NCBI GenBank assembly: GCA_018830225.1 | Contig: JAHJSS010000067.1 | Span: forward strand, 1-58,678 | Reading direction: 5' to 3' | Length of the DNA stretch: 58,678 nt | DNA from: Nanobdellota archaeon | Lineage (GTDB): Archaea > Nanobdellota > Nanobdellia > Woesearchaeales > UBA11576 | Shown here: positions 13,682-22,236 of the stretch, one piece after another | Position numbering within the stretch: the stretch's first letter is position 1 | Layout: each line of letters begins with the position of its first letter | Program-made: the position numbers and the translations under genes | Notes under the pieces: model-generated | Told to the model about the DNA's origin: nothing | What the model saw: only the letters and a program-made list of their open reading frames with translations | The model's database searches: none

Positions 13682-16015
13682 TTAGTACCCTAATCCGTAT
13701 GGGTTGAATTCGGTTCCGCCTTTATTAAGCTTTCTTTTCTTCAGCTCCCTCTCGAGCCAGCTCACCCATCGCCTCTTTATCTCCTGCGTGTCGAGCTTGC
13801 CTTTCGCTTCCTTGACCTCTTCTGACAGGAGGTGGAACTTGTCGTTGCTCTTTATGACGAACGGTGCTTCGAGCAGGTCAGGGTCATTGTTCTCTATCGA
13901 CTTCTTGACAAGCATCTCCTTCAGCTCCCCTCTTAGCATTACGTTGTCCCACACCGCGTCCCAGTTGCCTGCGAAGTCAGGTATGTTCGCGGCTATCGCC
14001 TTAAGGACCTCTGAGTCCCCGTCAAGAAGCTCATCCGTCGGCACCAGCTGGTCTGTCTTTGGCTCGTATTTCATGAGGTCCACGAAGCCGTGCTCGAGCA
14101 TCGGATCCTCCTGCCACAGCTTCCTTATCTCAGTTATCTCTGTCACGCGCCTGAACCTGTGCAGGCCGTCTGCGGATTTTATCGGGTTTGCCACGACTAT
14201 TATGTCTGTCGCCTTGAAGCTTGTCTTCGGGATGCCGATGTCGTTGACGACCCTGTCGAACAGCCCGAACGGCGAATCCGCGTGTATCGTGCCTGCGACG
14301 ACGTTTGCCGCAGCACCCACCCTCATCGCCTCGTACAGTGCCTTCGCCTCTCCGCTCCTTACCTCTCCGACGATGAGTGCGCTGTCACCGAGCCTGAGCG
14401 TGCTCCTTATTCCGTCTGCCGCGCTCATCTCGCTGCTGCCCTTCGCCAGCGCCGAGGCGACTTTCATGGGCTGTATGTTGAAGCCGAGCTTCCTCATCGA
14501 CCCTGTCGGCAGCTCCAGCGTGTCTTCGACTGTTATTATCCTGTACCTCCTCATTATCTCTATGAGCAGGGCGCTGAGGAAGCTTGACTTTCCGCTTGAC
14601 CTCGTCCCGCAGACCATCATGCTCCTCGTGCCGTCGATGAGGAAGCTGAGCAGGCCTGCTGCGAGCGGGGTGATCATCTTGTATTTCATGAAGAGAGGCA
14701 GCGTCCAGGGCTTGTCCCTGTGCCTCCTGAATGAGAACGCAAGCCCTGACGGGTCGAGCGGCTTCGTTATCGTGGATACCCTTACAGATGCTCCAGGGAG
14801 CTCCAGCTCGGTGTCGAGTATCACGTTCGCCTCGTCGAGCGGCCTTCCGGATATCATCCTGAGCTTTGTCGCCCAGCTCTCTGCCTCTATGCTGGTCGGT
14901 ATGATGTTCGTTACGCAGTCGGCATAGTCCCCGTGAACTATGAATATGGGCAGCCTCCCCTGGGGGCTGTTGACCGAGATGTCCTGTATCTTCTCGTCCT
15001 GCAGCAGGACCTCGACGAGCCCGAAGCCGATAGTGTACCTGACGAGGACCTTTGCGAGCTTGTCCATCTCTTCCTCTGACATGCTGAGGTTCTTGTACGC
15101 GACCAGCTCACCTATCAGGTCCCTGCCGACGTTGATGAATACCTCTCTCATCCTTTCGGGGTCCGTGAACTCCTGTCTCGTAGGCTTGTGCTCTGCGAGT
15201 ATGTTCCTTGCGAGGTCCAGTATCTCGTACTGGTCCTCAGAGAGCTTGAACTCAGGGGGGGTCATGTGGTAGATGTACTGGACAGACTCAGGCAGCTTGA
15301 ATACGGTTATCTCTGTGTCCTCACCTATGGTGTAGCTGTCCATCTCCTCCCCTTCCGGCGGGAAGTTGGCCATCAGCTTCGTCCACATGAAGTCAGGCTT
15401 TATTATCGGGTGGAAGAAGTTCCTGTATACATCCCTGTCGCCTATCTTGTATCCTGCAAGGAAGGGCTTGGCTATGGTTATGAGCCTTGTCTTTTCCAGC
15501 AGGTCGAGCAGGTATGAGAGCAGCTGCATGTAGTGCTCTATCCCCGGCTTGAGCTTCTCGTCGACAATCTTGAGGTAGGCCACCCTCTCTTCCCTGAGGC
15601 TCCTCTTGAGCTCGACATACATGCCTATTGGGTCCGACCTGATGAGCTGGTACACCAGCTTCTGTATCTCCGTGTACCATCTCTTCGCGAACTGTTTGGA
15701 CGGCTCGTCAATCTGCATCGCCTGCAGCGTGAACATCTCTTTCTGCCTGGACAGCTTGTCGTAGATCAGCGCGACTTCCCTCAGCAGCGTTGTCTGGTTG
15801 TAATCGTACTCGTATTCCCTTTTCTGCAGGAAGATTATCTTCGTTGCATTCTTCGATTCTATGAGATTGTCGCAGGTCCTGGCCATGACTGTAGGGTTGT
15901 CCTCTATGGAAGGGACTATCGGCGCGCCTTCGTAGTTCACGCGCATTACATTATCTTCTCCCTCCTTCACGACCTCATAGCCGTAGATCGGGAGGTTCCC
16001 TTGGAACAGGGCCAT
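13682..16015 (-). CDS. Type II/IV secretion (PilB/VirB11/FlaI-like) ATPase with long N-terminal extension
   Basis: A 777-residue ATPase of the secretion superfamily. The C-terminal motor has Walker A CGTRSSGKSS (about 468-477), an Asp-box-like T-V-E-D-T-L-E-L-P, a Walker B region LIVGEVRSGEA and the His-box AGTIHADSP. About 330 N-terminal residues precede the typical N2-like region, making it longer than archaellum FlaI (about 550). These ATPases power pilus, archaellum or secretion assembly at the membrane. No pilin, prepilin peptidase or FlaJ/TadC platform protein was found in the window. It is followed by a tail-anchored membrane protein and is divergent to a coiled-coil protein, so it probably belongs to a larger envelope cluster. 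Confidence 0.88.
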   Translation of the reverse strand: MALFQGNLPIYGYEVVKEGEDNVMRVNYEGAPIVPSIEDNPTVMARTCDNLIESKNATKIIFLQKREYEYDYNQTTLLREVALIYDKLSRQKEMFTLQAMQIDEPSKQFAKRWYTEIQKLVYQLIRSDPIGMYVELKRSLREERVAYLKIVDEKLKPGIEHYMQLLSYLLDLLEKTRLITIAKPFLAGYKIGDRDVYRNFFHPIIKPDFMWTKLMANFPPEGEEMDSYTIGEDTEITVFKLPESVQYIYHMTPPEFKLSEDQYEILDLARNILAEHKPTRQEFTDPERMREVFINVGRDLIGELVAYKNLSMSEEEMDKLAKVLVRYTIGFGLVEVLLQDEKIQDISVNSPQGRLPIFIVHGDYADCVTNIIPTSIEAESWATKLRMISGRPLDEANVILDTELELPGASVRVSTITKPLDPSGLAFSFRRHRDKPWTLPLFMKYKMITPLAAGLLSFLIDGTRSMMVCGTRSSGKSSFLSALLIEIMRRYRIITVEDTLELPTGSMRKLGFNIQPMKVASALAKGSSEMSAADGIRSTLRLGDSALIVGEVRSGEAKALYEAMRVGAAANVVAGTIHADSPFGLFDRVVNDIGIPKTSFKATDIIVVANPIKSADGLHRFRRVTEITEIRKLWQEDPMLEHGFVDLMKYEPKTDQLVPTDELLDGDSEVLKAIAANIPDFAGNWDAVWDNVMLRGELKEMLVKKSIENNDPDLLEAPFVIKSNDKFHLLSEEVKEAKGKLDTQEIKRRWVSWLERELKKRKLNKGGTEFNPYGLGY

Positions 16016-16183
16016 TGTATCACCGTTTTTTGCCGTACATTTAATATACCACTAATCCATGCTAACATAATCTTATAATATAGGTTAACAAAACCTGATG
16101 TTGTCTGGGATTAATTAGTCACAGAATGGGGCGTTTTATAAAAATTGTGATATTTGCGCTGAAACAAAAAGGGTTGTTTAAAA

Positions 16184-16750
16184 ATGGCTGATGATAACGC
16201 TGTTCCGCCTGGGATGCTCCCTCCTGGAGGAGCTGGTGCTGCTCCGCCGCCTCCGAAGAAGAGCGGGGGCCTTTTCGCGCCGAAACCTAAGCCGGGCGGG
16301 GACCTTACCAAGTCTGTTTCTGACCTTGCTGGCGAGCTCAATAACATAAGCAGGAGGCTTATGGTGCTTGAGGAGAGGTATACCAGCCTGCGGAAGAAGA
16401 CCCAGGTCACTGACCAGAACATGCTCAACAGCAACAAGAAGTTCATGACCGAGGTCCAGACCAGCCATGCGGAGATGGATGAGCTCAAGAAGCAGATAAG
16501 TGACATTATCGAGAAGATGAAGATAATCGTGAGGGAGCTCAAGGAATGCGCCAAGCGCCAGGAGGTCGAGGTGCTCCAGAAGTACATCAACATCTGGCAG
16601 CCGGTCAATTTCGTGACAAGGGATACTGTCATGAAGATGGTCAGGGACCAGGTCGAGGCTCAGTTCAAGGACCTGAACATCCGCCTGCAGGAAGAGGATT
16701 ACATAAAGGAGCAGATAAGGATTGCGTTGAAGGACCTTAAGCTGGAGTGA
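16184..16750 (+). CDS. Pro-rich coiled-coil protein of the envelope cluster
   Basis: A 188-residue soluble protein with a Pro/Gly/Ala-rich N-terminus (residues 1-40, with PPGMLPPGGAG and APPPPKK) and long heptad-rich helices (about 45-125), then a mixed region with IWQPVNFVTRDT near 145. It resembles in layout the archaellum accessory proteins FlaC/FlaD/FlaE, but I see no diagnostic motif, so homology is not claimed. A TATA (GTTTTATAAAAATT, 16132-16145) lies in the gap shared with the divergent ATPase. The pairing suggests a cytoplasmic partner of the ATPase. Confidence 0.6.
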   Translation: MADDNAVPPGMLPPGGAGAAPPPPKKSGGLFAPKPKPGGDLTKSVSDLAGELNNISRRLMVLEERYTSLRKKTQVTDQNMLNSNKKFMTEVQTSHAEMDELKKQISDIIEKMKIIVRELKECAKRQEVEVLQKYINIWQPVNFVTRDTVMKMVRDQVEAQFKDLNIRLQEEDYIKEQIRIALKDLKLE

Positions 16751-16776
16751 GTCATTTCTTCTTTTCAGTGACTTTT

Positions 16777-17223
16777 TCAGTCACTCTTTGACAAGAATAT
16801 GCCTATGAACAGGAGTATTGACGCAATTATGTAGATTACCTGGTCTATTATCTGAGGGTATTCCGGGATGGTGAACGTCAATGCTCCAAGCTTGTGCAGT
16901 GTAGGCACTGTGACCAGTATTATTATGATTATGCCTGATATTATTGATACCCACCGCATAGGGCCTTCTTCATGGACTCCCTCCATTATGAGGCTTCGCG
17001 CCGTGAAGACTACGACAACAGCGACGACATATTTTATTATGCCGGCCTCACCGAACGTGAAGCTGAGGACATTAAGCGTATAGAGTATAGGGATAAGCCC
17101 TAACGCGAAAAGGAAAAGGCCATGGATTACGTATCTTATCTTTTTTGGGAGGGCAAAAGTTCCTACAATGACTGAAAGGAATAATATGGTGACGGTGTTA
17201 GTGACAAAAGCTTCGGATACCAT
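16777..17223 (-). CDS. Multi-pass membrane protein
   Basis: About 148 residues and nearly all hydrophobic: four or five membrane helices with one short charged loop (SLIMEGVHEEGPMRW). The ATG at 17223 gives a start just after the HerA-like gene ends (17247); the frame also extends upstream to 17289 overlapping that gene, but those 22 residues are charged and probably not used. Likely co-transcribed with the HerA-type ATPase gene. Could form a membrane base or channel. No family recognised. Confidence 0.6.
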   Translation of the reverse strand: MVSEAFVTNTVTILFLSVIVGTFALPKKIRYVIHGLFLFALGLIPILYTLNVLSFTFGEAGIIKYVVAVVVVFTARSLIMEGVHEEGPMRWVSIISGIIIIILVTVPTLHKLGALTFTIPEYPQIIDQVIYIIASILLFIGIFLSKSD

Positions 17224-17246
17224 GATGAAAGAAAAATAACCTCCTA

Positions 17247-18602
17247 TCAGTCTTCCTTTATCGCTGAGGGGCTTGCTCCTCCGTGCCACGTGAACCTCGG
17301 CCTGACGCGTATCATCATGATCTTCTCGTTGAGGTCGTCGAACACGACTGCAGTTCCTTTGACCGTTGGCAGGTCATTCATCGCCCTTTCTATCCCATGC
17401 TCCATGTAGCTCTGCGCAAGCAGGCCCAATGCCTGCACGTCGAGCCTCGCGGTTATCCTGTGGGACATGACCATGTCTGCCTGGGTCATGACGTCTGTAT
17501 GTATCTTCCCGGGCTGCTGAGTAGCGACAACAAGGCATATGCCTGGCTGCCTTCCTTCCCTCATTATTATCTTGAGAGGCTCTGTCGCCGCGTTGGCCGC
17601 TGCCTCGTCTTTCGGCAGGAACTCGTGGGCCTCGTCGATGACCAGCCATACCAGCGGCATCTCCTGCTTCTGCGCCTCTGCGGCAGTCGTTTCCTCGAAG
17701 TATCTCTCAAGGTATTTTATCTCTGATAGCTCCTCTTCCTTCCTGTATGACATCCTCGTGATGAATAGGTGACGTGAGACGATGCCGACGACGAGCGCCT
17801 TGACATCCCAGCCGCCAGGCATCGTGGCGTAGCAGCTGACATCCAGCACTGTTATCTGTCCGCCTTTCGCGAGGTCCTCTATGGGCGTCCCCTTCTCCGA
17901 GAAGACCCCCCAGCCCTGCGCTGTGGTGAACATGTTCCTGGCCGCGGCCCTTGTCAGCTGGTCTGCCTCTTTGTCATTCTCTATGAAGTCGAGTATGTCC
18001 TTCATGAAGTACTTGCCTTTCTTCTCGCTCAGCTGCTCGACTATCTTCTGCAGGTATAGGCCGTTGGGTGAGTACTTGTCCTGCTTGAACGCTACGCACC
18101 AGTCCTCGCCGGTTATCTGTTGAGGCTCTATCGAGAAAGGCACATCTGTGCGTATGCCTTTCTTCTTGTATTCATGATAATATTTCTCTGGCGTGAATAT
18201 CTTGAGCTCTACAGGGCGGGGCTTGATTCCGTACGGTTCGAGCAGCTCTTTCTCCTTCTGGTTGGCGTGGCCCATGGTCCAGTATATGCCCATGGTGTCG
18301 AGGAGTATTATGCTGAGGTTCTGCTTGACCTCTGGCTCCAGGAGTGACAGCCCTTCTGCTATGACCCCCATGGTGTAGCTCTTGCCTCCTCCCCTCTTCC
18401 CGCAGATGAGCACTACGTGTGCGCCTGAGACATCCATGTATACATTGTTCTCGAGGAAAAGCCTGTCGAGCCTCTCGACATATTGCTTGCCTAGAAGTAT
18501 GGCTCCTTTTGTCCCGAACTTCTGCACGTCTTTCGGGCTCCGCCCTATGACCACAGGCGCTTTCTCCTCTTTCTTTACCTCTTTTTTCTGCTCCTCTGGC
18601 AT
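17247..18602 (-). CDS. HerA/VirB4-type FtsK-HerA superfamily ATPase, cluster version
   Basis: A 451-residue P-loop ATPase: Walker A CGKRGGGKSYT (67-77), Walker B VWLVIDEAHEFLP and a glutamine-rich sensor segment VATQQPG followed by an arginine-containing MSHRITARLD. These mark the HerA/FtsK superfamily, which pumps DNA or peptides through hexameric rings. It lacks the N-terminal beta-barrel of the canonical HerA at 37733-39274 and begins with a short Lys/Glu-rich segment. Sitting between membrane-protein genes and coiled-coil proteins, it may energise a membrane process rather than DNA-end resection. That role is inferred from context. Confidence 0.82.
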   Translation of the reverse strand: MPEEQKKEVKKEEKAPVVIGRSPKDVQKFGTKGAILLGKQYVERLDRLFLENNVYMDVSGAHVVLICGKRGGGKSYTMGVIAEGLSLLEPEVKQNLSIILLDTMGIYWTMGHANQKEKELLEPYGIKPRPVELKIFTPEKYYHEYKKKGIRTDVPFSIEPQQITGEDWCVAFKQDKYSPNGLYLQKIVEQLSEKKGKYFMKDILDFIENDKEADQLTRAAARNMFTTAQGWGVFSEKGTPIEDLAKGGQITVLDVSCYATMPGGWDVKALVVGIVSRHLFITRMSYRKEEELSEIKYLERYFEETTAAEAQKQEMPLVWLVIDEAHEFLPKDEAAANAATEPLKIIMREGRQPGICLVVATQQPGKIHTDVMTQADMVMSHRITARLDVQALGLLAQSYMEHGIERAMNDLPTVKGTAVVFDDLNEKIMMIRVRPRFTWHGGASPSAIKED

Positions 18603-18660
18603 TTATCCACCTTTTTATCATGTCTTGATTCTGGATTATTTAAATGTTTTTCAGATATGA

Positions 18661-18819
18661 CCATATTGAAAAGCTGTGGTGCTGCCAATGCTGCGAGCGC
18701 CTTTTGCAAAGAGTATCACGCGAGGCGGGGGACGTCCCTTACGGGGTGCCGAGCTTTAATCAAATTGGTTGTGGCGCGAGCCGGCAGCACCCGAGCGGAG
18801 CGAGAGCTTTTCAATATGG
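18661..18819. repeat. 159-bp element D with nested terminal inverted repeats
   Basis: The ends are perfect 15-bp inverses: CCATATTGAAAAGCT (18661-18675) and AGCTTTTCAATATGG (18805-18819). Just inside is a second perfect 9-bp pair, GGTGCTGCC (18678-18686) and GGCAGCACC (18783-18791). TTCAGATAT before and TTCAGACAT after could be a degenerate target duplication. The interior TTGGTTGTG...CCCGAGC...GCGAG resembles element B at 24561-24823. Small open frames across it look fortuitous. Confidence 0.65.
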
Positions 18820-18930
18820 CTTCAGACATCCAACACACATTCTTTTCTCTGCACCCACTCTTGAATGCTGCGAAACATTTAAAAACACCATTCGCTATTG
18901 TTCAGGCACTGTTTGGTTTAGTGATTCAAC

Positions 18931-19530
18931 ATGCCTGAGGATACTCCTACCGAAGCTGTTTTGAGCATGAGGCAGCAGGGCCTGACCAATAACCAGGTCA
19001 TCGCTGCTCTTCAGAGGCAGGGCTATAACACTAACCATATCCTTGATGCGATGAACCAGGCAGATATTAGGATGCAGACGAGAAGACCGTTTGATGTTGA
19101 AGGTGGTAAGATGGCGAATCAGAATGTTCCTGAGGGCATGCCCCCTGGCGCTTATCCCTCTCCTGGCGAGGAGCTTCCTCCTATGGATATGGGAGTTGAC
19201 ACCGGCAGGATTGAGGAGATTGCGGAGGCCATAATCGAGGAGAAGTGGACCGACCTGATGGAGAACATAAACCGTATTGTTGAGTGGAAGGACAAGACAG
19301 AGTCTAGGATCACCCAGATGGAGACGATGATGAAGTCCATCAAGGATGATTTTGACAAGATCCATACTTCTGTGCTTGAGAGGGTCGGCGAGTATGACAG
19401 GCACATAGGCGATGTCGGCACAGAGGTCAAGGCCCTTGAGAAGGTCTTCCAGAAGGTGCTGCCGGGCTTCATCGAGAATATCTCTGAGCTGTCAAGGATA
19501 ACTGAAGACCTGAAGAAGCAGCAGAAGTAA
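18931..19530 (+). CDS. UBA-like N-terminal plus coiled-coil protein
   Basis: A 199-residue soluble protein. Residues 5-45 form a three-helix UBA-like unit (M-R-Q-Q-G-L-T then V-I-A-A-L-Q-R-Q-G-Y-N). A Pro/Gly-rich linker (about 70-88) leads to an extended coiled coil (about 95-195). A similar helical unit closes the membrane protein at 45066-46121. Overall layout (flexible linker then coiled coil) parallels the 16184-16750 protein. It is divergent to the HerA-type gene and convergent with the membrane-paralogue operon. Probably an adaptor linking cytoplasmic partners to the membrane machine; function unproven. Confidence 0.65.
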   Translation: MPEDTPTEAVLSMRQQGLTNNQVIAALQRQGYNTNHILDAMNQADIRMQTRRPFDVEGGKMANQNVPEGMPPGAYPSPGEELPPMDMGVDTGRIEEIAEAIIEEKWTDLMENINRIVEWKDKTESRITQMETMMKSIKDDFDKIHTSVLERVGEYDRHIGDVGTEVKALEKVFQKVLPGFIENISELSRITEDLKKQQK

Positions 19531-19573
19531 TGCCAGTTATCTGGAATATTTTAGGATTTGGTTCTTTATTCTC

Positions 19574-20161
19574 TTATTTTGGCGCCGAAGCGAGAAGCTT
19601 TATCGCCAGCGAGCCTATCATGAGCAGAAGCACCATTCCTAATGTCTTCGGATGGAAGATTACCCTTCCCACATTGCTGTTGAAGTCGCCAGTGTCTGTG
19701 CTGGTGCCCTCTACGCCCTCTTGCGTGACGTTGACTGACTCGCTGCCAGCGGTCTCTTCTGTGGAGTAGGGGAGCATCGCCTGACCGTAGACATGGCCGA
19801 GCGCCCCTATGAATATTATGAGCCCTATCACGAGCAGGAACCAGTGGGGCGTCCCCCAGCTCCCTGCGACGCCGACTATCTTGTCCCAGGGCGTCCCGAA
19901 CGCCAGGAGCAGCAGGAAGAAGAAGAATACCAGGAGGAAGATGAGCACGAACCATGGCGCCATGTATCCTATGACCTGGATCACGCCGGGCACGAAAAGG
20001 AGCATCATGGCTATGCATAGTGCTATCAGCGAATGCAGCCCTTTGTTCTCGCCCAGTATCTTCGATTTCTCAAGTAGCGCGAATACGATGACGAACACGA
20101 GGAGTACAGGGAATATCACTGAGAAGTGCTGTGCCAGCCCTATGTCCAAAAATGTTGCCAT
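19574..20161 (-). CDS. Multi-pass membrane protein, paralogue 1 of 3
   Basis: A 195-residue protein with about five membrane helices and one exposed Ser/Thr/Gly-rich loop (about 132-165) that is probably outside. The N-terminal segment FPVLLVFVIVFALLEKSKIL is shared with the next two genes (consensus LPFxLxFTIVFAIMxKxKxxG), so the three arose by duplication. It is last in a three-gene operon, each gene with its own Shine-Dalgarno. No known transporter motif is present. Context suggests membrane core subunits of the ATPase cluster. Confidence 0.68.
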   Translation of the reverse strand: MATFLDIGLAQHFSVIFPVLLVFVIVFALLEKSKILGENKGLHSLIALCIAMMLLFVPGVIQVIGYMAPWFVLIFLLVFFFFLLLLAFGTPWDKIVGVAGSWGTPHWFLLVIGLIIFIGALGHVYGQAMLPYSTEETAGSESVNVTQEGVEGTSTDTGDFNSNVGRVIFHPKTLGMVLLLMIGSLAIKLLASAPK

Positions 20162-20216
20162 CGTTTACCTCTTTTATCAATATGCCATGAAAGATAAAAA
20201 ATAAAAGATAAATTGA

Positions 20217-20858
20217 TTATTTGCCGCCCTTGGCGCCGCCGAAGAGCTCACCCCATGAGTCCCTGAACTTCTCGACGGTGGTCGCTTTGGTAGCATCCCT
20301 CGGCTCTTTGGTTATGTACCATATGATTATCGCGAATATGGCCACGACTATGAGCATCGCCTGGGTGTCGGGGTTGTCCAGCCAGTAGAGCCAGCTCGGC
20401 AGGTAATAGAACCATCCTGCAGCCCTTCCGAAGATGTACACGACCAGGATGAATGCAAAGAATGCTACCCAGCCTGAGAGCGCTCCGCCCCACTGCGCCT
20501 TGCCGCCGAAAAGGCCGACGATGAGCAGCACCATGAGGATCGCGACGAGCACTATCGAGACCTGCGGTAGCGCTGCGTTTATGATGTTGACTATGTCAGC
20601 GCCGGGCGGGTAGTATCCGAGCACGTGCGGTATGATCACTGCCAGCGCCATCACGAGTGAGATGACCACGTTGAACGACTTGTTCTGGGCCGTGCCTTCG
20701 CCCAGCGGCTTCACCTTCTGCATTATCGCGAATACAATGGTGAAGATGAGGATGAACGGCAGAATGACGTCGGTGAGGCCCCACATTTCAAGCCTCTGGA
20801 TTATATTGTAGAAATAACCGCCGCCGCCTCCATAACCAGTAGCGTAAGGATATGCCAT
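20217..20858 (-). CDS. Multi-pass membrane protein, paralogue 2 of 3
   Basis: A 213-residue protein with a Tyr/Gly-rich N-terminus (residues 3-17), the shared segment LPFILIFTIVFAIMQKVKPL (about 34-53), about five membrane helices and a charged C-terminal tail after YITKEPRDATK, similar to the YWIVREPKREE end of paralogue 3. GGAGG lies 8-12 nt before the ATG. Same operon as its paralogues. The C-terminal basic tail is probably cytoplasmic and could meet the ATPases. Function unknown. Confidence 0.68.
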   Translation of the reverse strand: MAYPYATGYGGGGGYFYNIIQRLEMWGLTDVILPFILIFTIVFAIMQKVKPLGEGTAQNKSFNVVISLVMALAVIIPHVLGYYPPGADIVNIINAALPQVSIVLVAILMVLLIVGLFGGKAQWGGALSGWVAFFAFILVVYIFGRAAGWFYYLPSWLYWLDNPDTQAMLIVVAIFAIIIWYITKEPRDATKATTVEKFRDSWGELFGGAKGGK

Positions 20859-20919
20859 TTTTTAAACCTCCTTTTTGAGTGTTAGTTTTTTGTTTTTTAA
20901 TTTAAGATTTGCTTTGAGA

Positions 20920-21474
20920 TCATGATTCTGACTTTGTCTCTTCTCTCTTGGGCTCCCTGACTATCCAGTACACGAAGCCGACCATCGCTGCGACAAGGAG
21001 TATTGACGCGACCACTGTGCTGTCATAGTGCTGGAGGAGCCAGTTCCATGCGGGCTCGAGCCAGCCGAGGGCATTCGTGAATATGACTACAATGCCGACG
21101 AACATGAGCACCATGAAGAATTTTGCCCAGCCGCCCTGGAGGAACACCCCTTCCTTAGTCTCCTTCATGAAGCTTCCGATGAGTATCAGGAAGCAGACGC
21201 TCATTATCAGGAGAAGGACCATGTTGGCCATTGTCTCGTTTATGACCGCTACAAGCCTTGATGATGCCACCACAAGGAATGCGACCACAAAAGCGACCAT
21301 CGCGTTGAGGTTCTTTCTTGTGAACTCCCCTTGACTTGTCTTCTCTGTGCCGAACACCTTGCTTTTCTCCATTATCGCGAACACGATGGTGAAAACAAGA
21401 AGGAAAGGGAGGACTACATCATAGATTCCCAACCTGACAAAAAATTCTAATACACCTCTAAACGTGCTTACCAT
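20920..21474 (-). CDS. Multi-pass membrane protein, paralogue 3 of 3
   Basis: A 184-residue protein, first in the operon. It has the shared segment LPFLLVFTIVFAIMEKSKVF (about 23-42), about five membrane helices and a charged tail YWIVREPKREETKSES. A minus-strand TATA (GATTTATATACTC, near 21499-21511) precedes the ATG by about 26 nt. It is divergent to the translin gene across a 129-bp promoter region. No family recognised. Confidence 0.68.
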   Translation of the reverse strand: MVSTFRGVLEFFVRLGIYDVVLPFLLVFTIVFAIMEKSKVFGTEKTSQGEFTRKNLNAMVAFVVAFLVVASSRLVAVINETMANMVLLLIMSVCFLILIGSFMKETKEGVFLQGGWAKFFMVLMFVGIVVIFTNALGWLEPAWNWLLQHYDSTVVASILLVAAMVGFVYWIVREPKREETKSES

Positions 21475-21603
21475 ATAAGCGTCCTAAGGTCAAGTAGAGT
21501 ATATAAATCTTTCGCTTGGTTCTGGACGTCAAATTACCGAGTTAAGCCTCAAAACGTAAGATTTATAATGACACAGCTTCACTATAAAAAGCGGTGTTAT
21601 CTT

Positions 21604-22182
21604 ATGCTTGACAAGAAGGATTTGGAAAAGATTAGGCGCGGCATCGATGCGTTCGCGAAGGACAGGGACACGGTCATACGGACATCGAGGGATGTTATAC
21701 AGCTCTCAAAGAAGACCATCTATGCATTGCACAGGAATGATATCAAGTCTGCTGGGAAGGCCGCGGCTGAGATGGGTGCTGCTTTCAGGAAGCTCTCTCT
21801 TGCTGCGAAGCACCCGAAGCTCGTCACTTCCGGCTCTTACAAAGTGGCTGTCCAGGAGTTTGTGGAAGCTCTGTCTTTCTATGAGCTGATGAAGAACAAC
21901 AGGATCCCTCCGAACTCAAAGCTGAAGCTTGACCCGGAGTTCTACCTTATGGGCCTGATAGACCTGACCGGCGAGCTTGTCAGGAAGGCTATCAATTCTG
22001 CGATCAAGGGGGACTACAAGACATCTGTCAAGCTTAAGGACCTTGTCTCAGAGCTCTATGATGAGCTCATGCTCTTTGATTTCGCCGGCGGCGAGCTCAG
22101 GAAGAAGTTCGACTCGATCAAGTATGACCTGAAGAAGCTTGATGACCTTGTCCTGAGCCTCAAGCTAAGCAAGAAGATCTGA
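21604..22182 (+). CDS. Translin family protein
   Basis: A 192-residue all-helical protein with the translin signatures: a mid-protein V-Q-E-F-V-E-A-L-S-F-Y segment and the downstream M-G-L-I-D-L-T-G-E-L-V-R-K-A motif. Archaeal translin homologues form octameric shells that bind single-stranded nucleic acid; some have Trax-like nuclease activity. The ATG at 21604 (M-L-D-K-K-D) with GGTG upstream is chosen; an upstream ATG at 21568 would add residues unlike the family and sits in the promoter. It is followed 54 bp later by a membrane/coiled-coil gene. Its link to that cluster is unclear. Confidence 0.85.
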   Translation: MLDKKDLEKIRRGIDAFAKDRDTVIRTSRDVIQLSKKTIYALHRNDIKSAGKAAAEMGAAFRKLSLAAKHPKLVTSGSYKVAVQEFVEALSFYELMKNNRIPPNSKLKLDPEFYLMGLIDLTGELVRKAINSAIKGDYKTSVKLKDLVSELYDELMLFDFAGGELRKKFDSIKYDLKKLDDLVLSLKLSKKI

Positions 22183-22236
22183 GGCATAGTCAGGCAGCGG
22201 TCGATGGTGGGCGCTTCTGCGCTCTAAAAGAGGAAT

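Noticed and set aside
13682-18602. Classical archaellum operon
   Set aside because: There is an ATPase but no archaellin, FlaH, FlaJ, FlaF or FlaG, and the second ATPase is HerA-like rather than FlaH.
18657-18938. Open frame of 93 codons across element D
   Set aside because: It runs through the inverted repeats, has no ribosome-binding site or recognisable composition, and ends inside the next gene.
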